From Hymenobacter lucidus (lineage in GTDB: Bacteria; Bacteroidota; Bacteroidia; Cytophagales; Hymenobacteraceae): a stretch of 64,000 nucleotides of DNA. The DNA lies in assembly GCF_020447265.1 (NCBI RefSeq), contig NZ_JAJADR010000006.1, forward strand, positions 372,001 through 436,000, read 5' to 3'. Positions 16,239 through 24,971 of this stretch are shown here, piece by piece. Position 1 is the stretch's first letter, and each line of letters begins with the position of its first letter. Under the pieces are notes generated by a model, which made no database searches, had not been told where the DNA came from, and saw only the letters and a list, made by a program, of their open reading frames with translations. Made by a program: the position numbers and the translations under genes.

Positions 16239-16910
16239 ATGCAGGAACGCTATTCCTTACCTGACACCGGAATCTTGCCCCAGCCTGAAGAACTGGTTGA
16301 ACTGCTGCGGGAATACCGAGAGGTGGGCATCAGATACACTGCTCTGCCAGACGGATACCTGGATGCGCTTGCCGATACACTGGAATATCACACGTTCATG
16401 CACTGGCTAGCAGCATCCGGAGGGGTCATTATCATCACGCCAGCCGTTTCCACCCAGAGTATCATAGCCCGTAAAGACGCCATCTATGACTGCGCTAAGG
16501 AGTTTCGGCGGCAGGCCATTTACCTAATAGGCTTGCTATATGACACCTTTGAAATTCCCCAAAATCAACGCAACGACTTACAGAGCTTATGGCTTATCAA
16601 AGGGACGCAACCGCAGGGACAAGTCAACAGGGAATGGCGGTATTACTTTCATGGCTATGAATGCCGATTTGAAAATACCAAGACCCGTCAGGTAGTCGAA
16701 GCAGTTATTATTAACTGCCCGGAATTTGGGTGCCTGACTGCGTTCTTTTTTTTGGAATACATCAACACGACTAAGCAGTTTATCGAGCTACGTCAATGGT
16801 TCGACAACAAAGAATCAAATGCCACAAAGGCACTTACCATTCTGGGGAAACAAGGCGTTCTGAAACAGTTGGCTTCGGCGCGGGACGACCGGAATCTGTT
16901 TGCCGATTAA
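16239..16910 (+). CDS. Unknown protein, DUF6896-like C-terminal region
   Basis: The 223-residue protein has no signal or membrane segment. An N-terminal helical half is followed by a C-terminal block reading YYFHGYECRFEN, TRQVVEA and CPEFGC. This resembles the HG-x-C-x-F and EFG pattern I recall for DUF6896, a domain seen among presumed immunity or accessory proteins. That match is from memory and uncertain. Base composition is clearly lower in GC than the nuclease gene before it, which suggests transfer. It starts 5 bp after the nuclease stop, so the pair may be co-expressed. An inhibitor role is only a possibility. Confidence 0.6.
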   Translation: MQERYSLPDTGILPQPEELVELLREYREVGIRYTALPDGYLDALADTLEYHTFMHWLAASGGVIIITPAVSTQSIIARKDAIYDCAKEFRRQAIYLIGLLYDTFEIPQNQRNDLQSLWLIKGTQPQGQVNREWRYYFHGYECRFENTKTRQVVEAVIINCPEFGCLTAFFFLEYINTTKQFIELRQWFDNKESNATKALTILGKQGVLKQLASARDDRNLFAD

Positions 16911-17002
16911 AGCCAACTGGTGTGGCGTTGGGTCGTCTGTTAATAAACGGAAAGCCCTATATTTAGAGAAGCCCGCCGCTCCCGGCTCCACCTCTAACCG
17001 CT

Positions 17003-17572
17003 ATGGCTATGCAGCGCCGCACCTTCATCCGGACTTCCCTGGCCGCCCTTCCCCTGGCTGCCACGTTTCCCACCCGGCCCCAGCTGGCTAGTCGGCCTGC
17101 CAAGGGCTTTAAGATACCGGCCGGGGAAGGACGCTACCACGGGCACATGCAGCTGAAAGGCGTCAATCAGAACGTGCTGGACGTGAAGGTATCGGGCAAG
17201 GATACCAACGGCGACCTGGCTATTTTCGAGCAAACCAGCCTTTCGCCGGGCCGGGGCACGCCGCTGCACATTCACCCCCACCAGGACGAAATCTTTACGG
17301 TGCTCGACGGGGAGTATGCCTTTCAGGTGGGCGAGGATAAGCATCGCCTCCGCACCGGCGACAGTATCTTCCTGCCCCGGCAGGTGCCCCACGCCTGGAC
17401 GCAGGTGAGTGCCAGAGGCAAAATGCAGGTGACGCTGCAGCCCGCCGGCAAGCTCGAGGAGTTTTTCGTGACGATGGCCGCGCTGAAAACCGAGCCCACG
17501 CCGGCGGAAGTGGCCCGCCTCTTTGCCGCCCACGACATGAGCGTGGTGGGTCCGCCGCTGAAGATAGACTAA
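17003..17572 (+). CDS. Tat-exported cupin-domain protein
   Basis: The 189-residue protein begins with a twin-arginine signal (MQRRTFIRTSLAALPLA), so it is likely exported folded. A single cupin barrel covers about 60-160. Motif 1 is HIHPHQDEIFTVLDGE with the metal-binding His pair and Glu. Motif 2 is PRQVPHAW with the last His. A metal-dependent dioxygenase or isomerase, or a sugar-binding protein, is possible. The substrate is not deducible. It is followed 50 bp later by a small lipoprotein gene on the same strand. Confidence 0.88.
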   Translation: MAMQRRTFIRTSLAALPLAATFPTRPQLASRPAKGFKIPAGEGRYHGHMQLKGVNQNVLDVKVSGKDTNGDLAIFEQTSLSPGRGTPLHIHPHQDEIFTVLDGEYAFQVGEDKHRLRTGDSIFLPRQVPHAWTQVSARGKMQVTLQPAGKLEEFFVTMAALKTEPTPAEVARLFAAHDMSVVGPPLKID

Positions 17573-17622
17573 CTCCCGCCTTTTGCCGGGCTATTGCTGC
17601 CTACGCTTTTACTGCCCTACCT

Positions 17623-18111
17623 ATGCGTTGCCCGCTGCCTGCCATCCTGCTGCTGACTGCTACCCTGGCCTGCTCCACCACGCGGCCGGCGGCCGGCCCG
17701 GCAGTTTCCGCCGCCCCGGTGTCGCCGGAGCTGTATGCTACCATTGCCCGTCAGGATAGCGCCATGTTTGCCGCCTTCAACCACCACGACCTGAGCCAGC
17801 TGCAAACGTTCTTTGCCGAAGACCTGGAGTTCTACCACGACAAGGGCGGGCTGGCGAACTACGCCCAAACGATGGAAGGCTTCCGGCGCTTGTTTGAGCA
17901 GAACAAAACTACCGGCCTCAACCGCCAGCTCGTGGCCGGCACCCTGGAAGTATACCCCATCAAAGACTACGGCGCCGTCGAAACCTACCAGCACCGCTTC
18001 TGCCACCAGGAAAACGGCCACGACGACTGCGGCACTTTCAAGAATATGATGGTGTGGCGCCTGCGCGACGGGCAGTGGAAAGTGACGCGGGTCGTCAGCT
18101 ACGGCCACTGA
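17623..18111 (+). CDS. SnoaL/DUF4440-like (NTF2-fold) lipoprotein
   Basis: The 162-residue product has a signal peptide with lipobox (LTATLAC). Its body is an NTF2-like fold, with a helix (ATIARQDSAMFAAFNHHDL), LQTFFAEDLEFYHDKGG, and C-terminal WRLRDGQWKVTRVVSYGH, the usual ending of DUF4440 proteins. These folds bind small ligands or act as simple catalysts, but the function of this one is unknown. It is convergent with the lactonase gene (11 bp between stops) and shares the strand with the cupin gene. Confidence 0.85.
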   Translation: MRCPLPAILLLTATLACSTTRPAAGPAVSAAPVSPELYATIARQDSAMFAAFNHHDLSQLQTFFAEDLEFYHDKGGLANYAQTMEGFRRLFEQNKTTGLNRQLVAGTLEVYPIKDYGAVETYQHRFCHQENGHDDCGTFKNMMVWRLRDGQWKVTRVVSYGH

Positions 18112-18122
18112 AGCCGGCAGAA

Positions 18123-19316
18123 TTACCTCGCCGTAAAATCGGGCAGCAGGCGCAGGCACACCGGCGCGGGCACCTGAGCCGAATGACCCGTAGGCGTAAG
18201 CTGGCCCGTTTTGGCGTCGACGTGAAAGGAAAAGATACTGTTGGAGTTCTGATTGGCCACCAGCAGCAGGCGGCCGTCGGGTGAGAGGGTGAAGTTGCGC
18301 GGCGTTTTACCCTGGGTACTTACGTGCTGCACAAACCCAAGCCGGCCGCTGCCCGCCTCCACGGCCAGCACCACCAGGCTGTCGTGCCCCCGGTTGGAGG
18401 CGTACACGAAGCGGCCGTCGGGCGACACGTGAATATCGGCGCAGGCATTGGCCCCGGCAAAGTCGGCCGGCAATGTGGGCACGCTATGCAGGGCCGTAAA
18501 CGTGCCCTGCGCCGCATCGTACGCCAGGGCCGTGACGGTGGAATTCAGCTCGTTGACCACGTAGGCCCAGCGGCCATTGGGGTGAAACGCTAGATGGCGC
18601 GGCCCCGCCCCCGGCTGCGCCACGAAGGCAACCTTACCCGGCAACTGCGGCAGGCCCGTTTCGGCGCTCAGGGCATAGCTCAGAATCTGGTCGTTACCCA
18701 GGTCCACGGCCAGGGCGTAGCGGCCCGCCGGGTCGGGCAGGATGCAGTGAGCGTGGGCGCGGTCCTGATTTTTGTGCGGCCCCGCACCTTGGTGCTGATC
18801 CACTACCACGGCCGGAGCCAGCGCCCCGTCCGGCTGCACCGGCAACGCGCTGATGGTACCGCCAAAATAGTTGGCCACCAGCAGGCCCCGGCCATTGGGC
18901 GTGAGACTCACGTAGCACGGCCCCGCGCCCTCGGAAGTCTGCTCGTTGAGTAAGCTCAACGCGCCGCTGCGCTGGTCGAGGCCAAAAGCCCGCACCGAGC
19001 CCGTAGCGCGCCCCTGAAACTCCAGCGTGGCATTGACGGCGTAGAGGAATCGGTGGTCGGTGCTTAGCGTCAGGAAACCGGGCTTTACTCCGCCCCGAAA
19101 GCCGGCCACGCGGGTAAGGGCGCCGGTGCTGGGGTGCAGGCGGCAGAGAAAAATATTGTCCTGCTCGGGCGGCCCGTAGGTACCGATGTAGAGCAGCAAT
19201 TCCCGTTCGGCGCGGCCCGGGCGGCCCGCCACGCAGGCGGCCAGCAGCGGCCCGGCGGCCAGGAAAGCGGCGCGTTGCAGGAAGGCGCGGCGGGTACTGA
19301 TGGAATTCGGAAGCAT
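18123..19316 (-). CDS. Lactonase family protein (6-phosphogluconolactonase-type beta-propeller)
   Basis: ATG 19316 gives 397 residues with a signal that has both a twin-arginine (STRRAFLQ) and a lipobox (LLAAC), so it may be a Tat-exported lipoprotein. The rest is a seven-bladed propeller (LYIGTYG near the start, repeated blocks such as HLAFHPNGRWAYVVNEL and IHVSPDGRFVYASNRG). The family includes cytoplasmic 6-phosphogluconolactonases, but an exported form more likely hydrolyses other lactones. The frame stays open upstream to 19916 only because a 21-bp array lies there. That extension is not believed. Confidence 0.88.
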   Translation of the reverse strand: MLPNSISTRRAFLQRAAFLAAGPLLAACVAGRPGRAERELLLYIGTYGPPEQDNIFLCRLHPSTGALTRVAGFRGGVKPGFLTLSTDHRFLYAVNATLEFQGRATGSVRAFGLDQRSGALSLLNEQTSEGAGPCYVSLTPNGRGLLVANYFGGTISALPVQPDGALAPAVVVDQHQGAGPHKNQDRAHAHCILPDPAGRYALAVDLGNDQILSYALSAETGLPQLPGKVAFVAQPGAGPRHLAFHPNGRWAYVVNELNSTVTALAYDAAQGTFTALHSVPTLPADFAGANACADIHVSPDGRFVYASNRGHDSLVVLAVEAGSGRLGFVQHVSTQGKTPRNFTLSPDGRLLLVANQNSNSIFSFHVDAKTGQLTPTGHSAQVPAPVCLRLLPDFTAR

Positions 19317-19395
19317 AGCAAAGCCAGTAGCAGGAGCCGCCAAGATACGGAAGCAGCCGAGTGCAACACCCGATGCTGCCAGGCAGACAATGGCA

Positions 19396-19668
19396 ATTGT
19401 CACCCGATTAGCAGGCATTGTCACGAGGACAATAGGCATTGTCACGAGGACAGCGGCCATTGACACGAGGACAATAAGCATTGACGCTTGGTCACTGCTC
19501 AATGTCACCAGGGCAACGGCCATTGTCGCTAGGGCAGCAGCCATTGACACTTGGTCAAACCCTATTGTCACTCGGTCATTAGGCATTGACACGAAGTCAG
19601 CGGCCATTGTCACCAGGGTAGCACGCATTGACACAAGGTCAGCAGCCCCTGTCACTGTCGCTGTCCGA
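19396..19668. repeat. Array of thirteen 21-bp phased dyad repeats
   Basis: The core ATTG(T/A)C recurs at 19396 and then every 21 bp exactly (19417, 19438, 19459, 19480, 19501, 19522, 19543, 19564, 19585, 19606, 19627, 19648). Most units contain a short dyad TTGNC-N5-GNCA. Examples are TTGTCACGAGGACAA and TTGACACTTGGTCAA, which are perfect. The array fills the gap between the divergent lactonase and DUF5713 genes. Because 21 is a multiple of three, frames remain open on both strands, but I do not take it as coding. Confidence 0.85.
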
Positions 19669-19727
19669 GGCGCTACGGAGGAAAAAGTCGTTACTTGAGC
19701 GCTAATACTCACTTCACAAAACCCCGC

Positions 19728-20081
19728 ATGGCCCAGCAGCAAGCCCAGCTTCAGAACGAAGCCGCCCGGACGTATTCGTTCCTGGCCGAGATGTACCAGG
19801 ACTCCTACTTCCCCAACAACCTCGTCGACAAGGGCAAGGCCATCCTGGTAGCGCTGTGCTTCGATATCGAGCAGCAGCAGCCTAAGGATCTGGAGGAGCT
19901 CTACGCCCTCACCCACGCTGCCACCGAGGAGTTCAACGACCTACAGGAAGAGTTCTGGGAAGCCAACAGCGAAATCGAAACCGCCGCCCGCGACTGTATT
20001 GCCGTGGATTTCGACTTTGTAGCCAAGGCGTATGGCTTTGAGGCCGATATGGAAGAGCTGACGGCTACGCGGGACTGGTGA
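19728..20081 (+). CDS. DUF5713 family protein
   Basis: The 117-residue acidic, helical protein contains the family blocks YSFLAEMYQDSYFPNNLVDK, QQPKDLEELYALTHAATEE and AVDFDFVAKAYGF, ending ATRDW. No enzyme motif, signal or membrane helix is present. DUF5713 proteins are of unknown function and are often found in scattered positions, as would suit immunity or stress proteins. ATG 19728 is chosen because the longer frame starts inside the repeat-bordered gap. It sits directly downstream of the 21-bp array and before a DUF4279 gene (125 bp gap). Confidence 0.8.
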   Translation: MAQQQAQLQNEAARTYSFLAEMYQDSYFPNNLVDKGKAILVALCFDIEQQQPKDLEELYALTHAATEEFNDLQEEFWEANSEIETAARDCIAVDFDFVAKAYGFEADMEELTATRDW

Positions 20082-20206
20082 GGGATTCATCGGGCCAAGC
20101 AACCCTAGTAATCAGCTAATCGGCGTGCATGTCACTCTTACGAAATGCACGAATCTTCCTGCTTAAAACTACCGCGCGAATCGGTCAACAAAGCCCCCGA
20201 CAGAGT

Positions 20207-20644
20207 ATGAGCGCCTCTCAATCTTACGTTTATTTTAGTTTACAAGGCGCAGACTTTGACCCGGATGAAGTCACTACGCGCTTGGGAATAACGCCTACCA
20301 AAACCTGGCGCAAAGGCGACCAGAAATCCTACGGAATTCCGCGTCAGAACACTGCTTGGATCTGGGAAACTGCCCGAGGTACTGAGCCTATCTGGATTAA
20401 TACCCTTGTTGATGAAGTACTAAGCACTTTCGAAGCCAAGGCAGATATTATCATGGAACTGAAACATACGCTTCAGCTGGAGTCCATGCTGTGCATCATT
20501 CTCTATATCGATAGAAATGAAGACGAATCCACTCCCTCGGTAGGACACGACCTTCGGACCATCAGCTTCTTATACCATACCCAGACCACTACTGACATCG
20601 ATATGTATCATTACAACTCAGCTGAAAACGAACTTACCTCTTAG
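20207..20644 (+). CDS. DUF4279 family protein
   Basis: The 145-residue protein shows the DUF4279 opening: VYFSLQGADFDPDEVTTRLG followed by PTKTWRKGD. Then come WIWET and a C-terminal half with SFLYHTQTTTDIDMY. DUF4279 proteins occur singly in many bacteria. Some are grouped with polymorphic-toxin immunity proteins, but the role is unproved. ATG 20207 is preferred over a start 78 bp upstream, because the added residues are basic and unrelated to the family. It may share transcripts with the DUF5713 gene upstream. Confidence 0.75.
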   Translation: MSASQSYVYFSLQGADFDPDEVTTRLGITPTKTWRKGDQKSYGIPRQNTAWIWETARGTEPIWINTLVDEVLSTFEAKADIIMELKHTLQLESMLCIILYIDRNEDESTPSVGHDLRTISFLYHTQTTTDIDMYHYNSAENELTS

Positions 20645-20806
20645 CCTCCTACTTGTAGAAACTCCGGCAGCCACTCGGCCCATACGTTGAGGAGAATACT
20701 TTCCTAAAACGATTTAGCAACCCCCAAAGGCGACTTATCCGGTCTTCTTTCCTGCCTCACTGTCTTCAACCCCGAAGCTGATGCAACGAAAGTTATAGTC
20801 CTTGAC

Positions 20807-21202
20807 ATGCCCGCTGGAGAACAGATTACTATTAGCGCAGCGGATGCCGAAATAGTAGCAGCTAGCTTGGCTATTCTTGTGACTGAAACGCAACACTGTT
20901 TTGCCTTCCGGTTATCGAAAGGCACTCATGAAATAGCTATTGAGCTACTAAAAAACGGGCAATATATTTTCGTAAGCCTTATAGTTGACCAACTGGAATA
21001 CCCTATTGAACATATGGAGTTTTACATGCAGGAAACGAAAACCGAGATACTGCAGGAAGCGTGGGCAATGACCGAATTGCTTTACACCCATGAAACCCGG
21101 TTCGCGCGTGCAGTGAAAGGCAGTGCATCTAAGCTGGCGCTTGAAGTGCTGCGAGAAGGTAGCTGGACTCAGTTCGGCTACTTCAATACTGCTAAAACGT
21201 AG
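20807..21202 (+). CDS. Hypothetical protein
   Basis: This is a 131-residue protein I do not recognise. It lacks a signal peptide and looks alpha/beta, with a central stretch of hydrophobic strands (YIFVSLIVDQLEYPIE) and a helical C-terminal third. Base composition is lower in GC than the GH92 gene that follows 42 bp later. It is third in a run with the DUF5713 and DUF4279 genes, which suggests a small accessory cluster. No motif points to a function. Confidence 0.55.
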   Translation: MPAGEQITISAADAEIVAASLAILVTETQHCFAFRLSKGTHEIAIELLKNGQYIFVSLIVDQLEYPIEHMEFYMQETKTEILQEAWAMTELLYTHETRFARAVKGSASKLALEVLREGSWTQFGYFNTAKT

Positions 21203-21244
21203 CGCCTTTCCTACCTTCCCAGCTTCAACGCCCTATCGAAGCTG

Positions 21245-23542
21245 ATGAAACTCTCGTTCCTTCTCGCCCCACTCCTGCTGGCCGCCCCCGCCGCCTTGGC
21301 CCAGAAAGCCCCGGCCGCCGAAAACCTCGTGCAGTACGCCCGGCCCATCATCGGCACCCAGAAGATGGGCCACACCTACCCCGGCGCTACCGTGCCCTTC
21401 GGCATGGTGCAGCTCTCCCCCGATACCGACACGCTGCTCTACGCCAAGGACGGCAAGTACAACCCCGACATCTACCGCTACTGCGCCGGCTACCAGTACG
21501 ACGACCCCACCATTGTGGGCTTCAGCCACACCCACTTCAGCGGTACCGGCCACTCCGACCTCGGCGACTTCCTGGTGATGCCCACCACCGGCCCGCTGCA
21601 GCTCAATCCCGGCACCGCTCAAAAGCCCGAATCCGGCTTCCGCTCCCGCTTTTCCCACCAGAACGAAACCGCCGAGCCAGCCTACTACAAGGTCAAGCTC
21701 GACGACCACAACATCGGCGTCGAGCTGACGGCTACTACGCGGGTGGGCATGCACCAGTACACGTTTCCGAAGTCCGACCAGGCCCACATTATCCTCGATT
21801 TGATGGCCGGCATCTACAACTACGAGGACAAGAACACCTGGACCTACGTGCGCGTCGTCAACGATTCGCTCATTACCGGCTACCGCCAAACCAACGGCTG
21901 GGCCCGCACCCGCACGCTGTACTTCGCCATGGCCTTTTCCAAGCCGTTCAAGCAGTACGGCTACCGTAATTATTCCAAAAAGCAGGTCTACCGCGGGTTC
22001 TGGGGCAAGTTCGACCAGGCCCACAACTTCCCCGAAATGGCCGGCGAGCAGCTGCGCGCCTACTTCGACTTCAATACTCAGGAAGGCGAGAAAATCAAGG
22101 TAAAACTGGCCCTCTCGCCCGTCAGCCAGGAAGGCGCGGTGGCCAACATGCAAGCTGAACTGCCGGGCTGGAACTTCGAGCAAACCAAGGCGCAAAGCCA
22201 AGCCCTCTGGCAGCAGGAATTGAGCAAAGTCACGATTCAGAGCCCCAAGAAGGACGACAAAATCAACTTCTACACGGCCCTCTACCACACCTTCCTGGGC
22301 CCCACCGTGTACCAGGACGCCGACGGGCAGTACCGGGGCATCGACCAGAACAACCATAAAGCAGAAGGCTTCACCAACTACACCACCTTCTCGCTCTGGG
22401 ACACCTACCGTGCCCTGCACCCGCTCTTCAACCTGGTGCAGCCCCAGCGCAACGCCGACATGGTGCAAAGCATGCTAGCCCACTACAGCCAGAGCCCCGA
22501 GCACATGCTGCCCGTATGGAGCCACCACGCCAACGAAAACTGGTGCATGATTGGCTACCACAGCGTCTCGGTCATTGCCGATGCCGTGCTCAAGGGTAAT
22601 GCCACCTTCGACGCCAACAAGGCCCTGGACGCCTGCGTAGCCACTGCCCGCCACGATTCCTACGACGGTGTGGGCTTCTACCGGCAGTTGGGCTTTGTGC
22701 CCGAAGACAAAAACTCGTCTTCCGTCAGCAAGACCCTGGAATACGCCTACGACGACTGGTGCATTGCCCAGATGGCTCAGAAGCTCGGCCGCCAGGATAT
22801 CCACCAGGAGTTCAGCCAGCGGGCCCAGAACTACAAAAACGTGTACGATGCCCGCATCGGTTTCATGCGCCCCCGCCTCGCCGACGGCTCGTTCCGTAAG
22901 GAATTCGACGTGCTCAGCACCAACAACCAGGGCTATATCGAGGGCAACTCCTGGAACTACAGCCTCTACGTGCCCCAGGACCCGAAGGCCCTGATCCAGC
23001 TTATGGGCGGCTCGAAGCGCTTTACCGAGCACCTCGACTCGCTCTTTACCATGCACCTGCCCGATAAGTTCTTCGCCGAAACCGAGGATATCACCCGCGA
23101 CGGTATCATCGGCAACTACGTGCACGGCAACGAGCCCGCCCACCACGCGGCCTACCTCTACAACTGGACCGACCAGCCCTGGAAAACCCAGCAGCGGGTG
23201 CGCATGATTCTGCCCAAAATGTACCGCCCCACCCCCGACGGCCTCGGCGGCAACGACGACTGCGGGCAGATGTCGGCCTGGTACATCTTCTCGGCCCTGG
23301 GCTTCTACCCCGTGGCCCCCGGCTCAACGGAATACGCCCTGGGCAGCCCCGCCATCCACGGTGCCACGATGACCCTCGAAAGCGGCAAGACTTTCCGCAT
23401 CACGGTCAAAAACCAGAGCGACAAAAATGTGTATGTAAAGGAAGCCCGGCTAAATGGGCAAAAGCTGACCCGGCCGTTTCTCCAGCACCAGGACATTGTA
23501 AAAGGTGGTGAGTTGGTGTTTACGATGGGCGGAAAGCCGTAA
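21245..23542 (+). CDS. Glycoside hydrolase family 92 (alpha-mannosidase-type), secreted
   Basis: The 765-residue protein has a signal peptide cut near APAALAQ. The N-terminal sandwich begins with YARPIIGTQKMGHTYPGATV followed by PFGMVQLSPDT, and FSHTHFSGTGHSDLGDFL follows. The catalytic (alpha/alpha)6 barrel contains YHTFLGPT, YTTFSLWDTYRALHPL, HGNEPAHHAAYLYNW and GGNDDCGQMSAWY. In characterised GH92 enzymes the NEP and NDD blocks hold the acid and base. GH92 enzymes are Ca-dependent exo-alpha-mannosidases that act on N-glycans or mannan. No SusC/SusD pair is adjacent, so it is not part of a typical utilisation locus here. Confidence 0.93.
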   Translation: MKLSFLLAPLLLAAPAALAQKAPAAENLVQYARPIIGTQKMGHTYPGATVPFGMVQLSPDTDTLLYAKDGKYNPDIYRYCAGYQYDDPTIVGFSHTHFSGTGHSDLGDFLVMPTTGPLQLNPGTAQKPESGFRSRFSHQNETAEPAYYKVKLDDHNIGVELTATTRVGMHQYTFPKSDQAHIILDLMAGIYNYEDKNTWTYVRVVNDSLITGYRQTNGWARTRTLYFAMAFSKPFKQYGYRNYSKKQVYRGFWGKFDQAHNFPEMAGEQLRAYFDFNTQEGEKIKVKLALSPVSQEGAVANMQAELPGWNFEQTKAQSQALWQQELSKVTIQSPKKDDKINFYTALYHTFLGPTVYQDADGQYRGIDQNNHKAEGFTNYTTFSLWDTYRALHPLFNLVQPQRNADMVQSMLAHYSQSPEHMLPVWSHHANENWCMIGYHSVSVIADAVLKGNATFDANKALDACVATARHDSYDGVGFYRQLGFVPEDKNSSSVSKTLEYAYDDWCIAQMAQKLGRQDIHQEFSQRAQNYKNVYDARIGFMRPRLADGSFRKEFDVLSTNNQGYIEGNSWNYSLYVPQDPKALIQLMGGSKRFTEHLDSLFTMHLPDKFFAETEDITRDGIIGNYVHGNEPAHHAAYLYNWTDQPWKTQQRVRMILPKMYRPTPDGLGGNDDCGQMSAWYIFSALGFYPVAPGSTEYALGSPAIHGATMTLESGKTFRITVKNQSDKNVYVKEARLNGQKLTRPFLQHQDIVKGGELVFTMGGKP

Positions 23543-23580
23543 TAGATAAGTTTATACCTGTAGGTAAGTGTAATTGGGAA

Positions 23581-23931
23581 ATGAAGAAGTATCTTTTATT
23601 GTATGCTGTAGTCGTATCTGGCATTTGGCTCTTTCATGTGCTGGATTATACATATGCAACCAAGTCGAAAAGCCCTTTTTATGTCACTCGCTTCTCAGGC
23701 AAGAGGTTTGTGCGGTTCCAGGGTGAAAATGTGACGCATATTGAAGATGAATATGAATATAATGGCAGCTCATCGTATCGAGTAAATGCCAGTTTGAATA
23801 CTATCGACATGGAGTCATTCCATCGAATCAGCAATGAACATGTGGCTGATGTTCAGTATAGAGATAAGAACTATTCGTATACCATTCATGATGGTGAGGA
23901 AAAGTATATAATCAGGACAAAGCTCCAGTAG
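23581..23931 (+). CDS. Hypothetical exported or membrane-anchored protein
   Basis: The 116-residue protein starts with one hydrophobic helix (about 4-22, LLLYAVVVSGIWLFHVL) that could be a signal anchor. The rest is a short beta-rich domain full of Tyr, Asn and charged residues. Nothing in it is recognisable. The gene is much poorer in GC than the mannosidase 38 bp upstream, which points to recent acquisition or relaxed selection. No Shine-Dalgarno is obvious. Confidence 0.55.
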   Translation: MKKYLLLYAVVVSGIWLFHVLDYTYATKSKSPFYVTRFSGKRFVRFQGENVTHIEDEYEYNGSSSYRVNASLNTIDMESFHRISNEHVADVQYRDKNYSYTIHDGEEKYIIRTKLQ

Positions 23932-24026
23932 TTGATTCACTCGTTGGCGCGGGTTAATTATTTCGCGCCAGTGAGGGAGCTTCCAAACTTACTTATCCTC
24001 GTTAACCCTCATTCTATTCTATCCGG

Positions 24027-24515
24027 ATGCCCAAGCGCTGCTTACTGCTATTTCTTATTCCCTTGCTAGCCGGCTGTACCGCCCAGGATTCGCTGCGGAA
24101 ACAACCCGTTGCCGTGCGGGAGGCCTATTGGCCCCTAGATACCACCGTAGCCCGTACCGACACGGTTTTCCGCGGCCCCGACTTGTACCGGGTCACGATT
24201 ACGACGCGCAGCCTAAACGACAGCGCGGCGACGTACAAAGCCACCGATGACGCCGGGGAGCTGCTAATTCACGCCCACCAAGTGGTTTCGCAGGTTACGA
24301 TTTACAAGGATGGTGAGCCCCTAACCCAGGCCGCCTTTACCAACGCGCTTTTCCGGGGGCATGACCCGGAGCTGATACTCGCCAATACCTCCTTTACGAC
24401 CCGGCAAAACAGGGAATTCCTGTTCAGCGTTGAAGCCTGCGTGCCTGACTCCGATATCTGCGAAAAAGCCCAAGTAGCTCTAAACTCTGCCGGCCGCATC
24501 AAGGTCAGGCACTAG
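24027..24515 (+). CDS. Hypothetical lipoprotein
   Basis: The 162-residue product has a clear SPII signal (LIPLLAGC, Cys about 16), so it is predicted to be an envelope lipoprotein. The mature part (about 17-162) is rich in Thr and polar beta strands, with two cysteines close together near the C-terminus (ACVPDSDIC) that could form a disulfide. I recognise no domain. The terminator at 24589-24632 follows. Confidence 0.6.
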   Translation: MPKRCLLLFLIPLLAGCTAQDSLRKQPVAVREAYWPLDTTVARTDTVFRGPDLYRVTITTRSLNDSAATYKATDDAGELLIHAHQVVSQVTIYKDGEPLTQAAFTNALFRGHDPELILANTSFTTRQNREFLFSVEACVPDSDICEKAQVALNSAGRIKVRH

Positions 24516-24588
24516 CAAACGGCGGGCAGAGCAACAGGCAATTAACCACTGGCCCCACCCCTCCTACTGGCGCGAGTTATTACCCACA

Positions 24589-24632
24589 AAAAAACCTCAC
24601 CCGAGCCCGCTAAGGCTGGAATGAGGTTTTTT
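24589..24632. terminator. Bidirectional terminator between convergent genes
   Basis: AAAAAACCTCA at 24589-24599 pairs with TGAGGTTTTTT at 24622-24632, and the inner segment adds AGCC/GGCT pairing. T-tracts are present on both strands. It serves the lipoprotein gene on the left and the small minus-strand gene on the right. Confidence 0.85.
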
Positions 24633-24652
24633 CATTGTAGAGCGAATAATGC

Positions 24653-24889
24653 CTACAGATCAGAGTTGAAGTTTGGGGCGCTGACGCCCTTGTTCTTGTT
24701 GCGGTTGTAGAGGTAAGCTGCGCCGGCGGCCAGCAGCGCGCCGGTAACCAGCTTGCGGCCGGAGCCTCCGGTTCGGGCGGCAGTGCCATAGTTGCCAGTA
24801 GTGGGGTTTACGGCGTTTCTGCCGCCAAACAGGCCCGATAGCAGGCCACCTAGAGTACCGCTCGGGCGGTCAGAACCAAAGATGCTCAT
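24653..24889 (-). CDS. Small glycine-rich membrane protein, unknown
   Basis: The 78-residue protein has a Gly-rich N-terminal half (GTLGGLLSGLFGGRN), a hydrophobic segment at about 50-62 (LVTGALLAAGAAYLY) and a polar tail with NRNKNKG. It may be an inner-membrane or small surface peptide. It carries no recognised domain. It is preceded by no clear promoter box, and it is terminated by the strong hairpin at 24589-24632, which supports it being a real gene. Confidence 0.55.
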   Translation of the reverse strand: MSIFGSDRPSGTLGGLLSGLFGGRNAVNPTTGNYGTAARTGGSGRKLVTGALLAAGAAYLYNRNKNKGVSAPNFNSDL

Positions 24890-24971
24890 GATTGACAGGG
24901 GAATATGGTGGAGGCTATGTTACGCAACGCGGGGCAGCGTGGTTGCTCCGGCGGGCAGCTGCCGCAGAATA

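Noticed and set aside
19396..19668. CRISPR-like array
   Set aside because: The units are directly adjacent with no spacers and no cas genes. The period is 21 bp, not the 60-70 bp expected.
19300..19698. Plus-strand frame encoding 7-residue repeats (IVTR/IDTR)
   Set aside because: It is an outcome of the 21-bp array on that strand, without a start signal or non-repeat domain. It could only be coding if conserved in other strains.
19317..19916. Extended lactonase N-terminus on the minus strand
   Set aside because: The real gene starts at 19316 with a signal peptide. The upstream frame is open because the 21-bp array is a multiple of three, and it overlaps the DUF5713 gene.
21233..22468. Minus-strand open frame of about 410 codons
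   Set aside because: It is antisense to the GH92 gene. There are no motifs and the Val/Gly/His bias is shadow-like.
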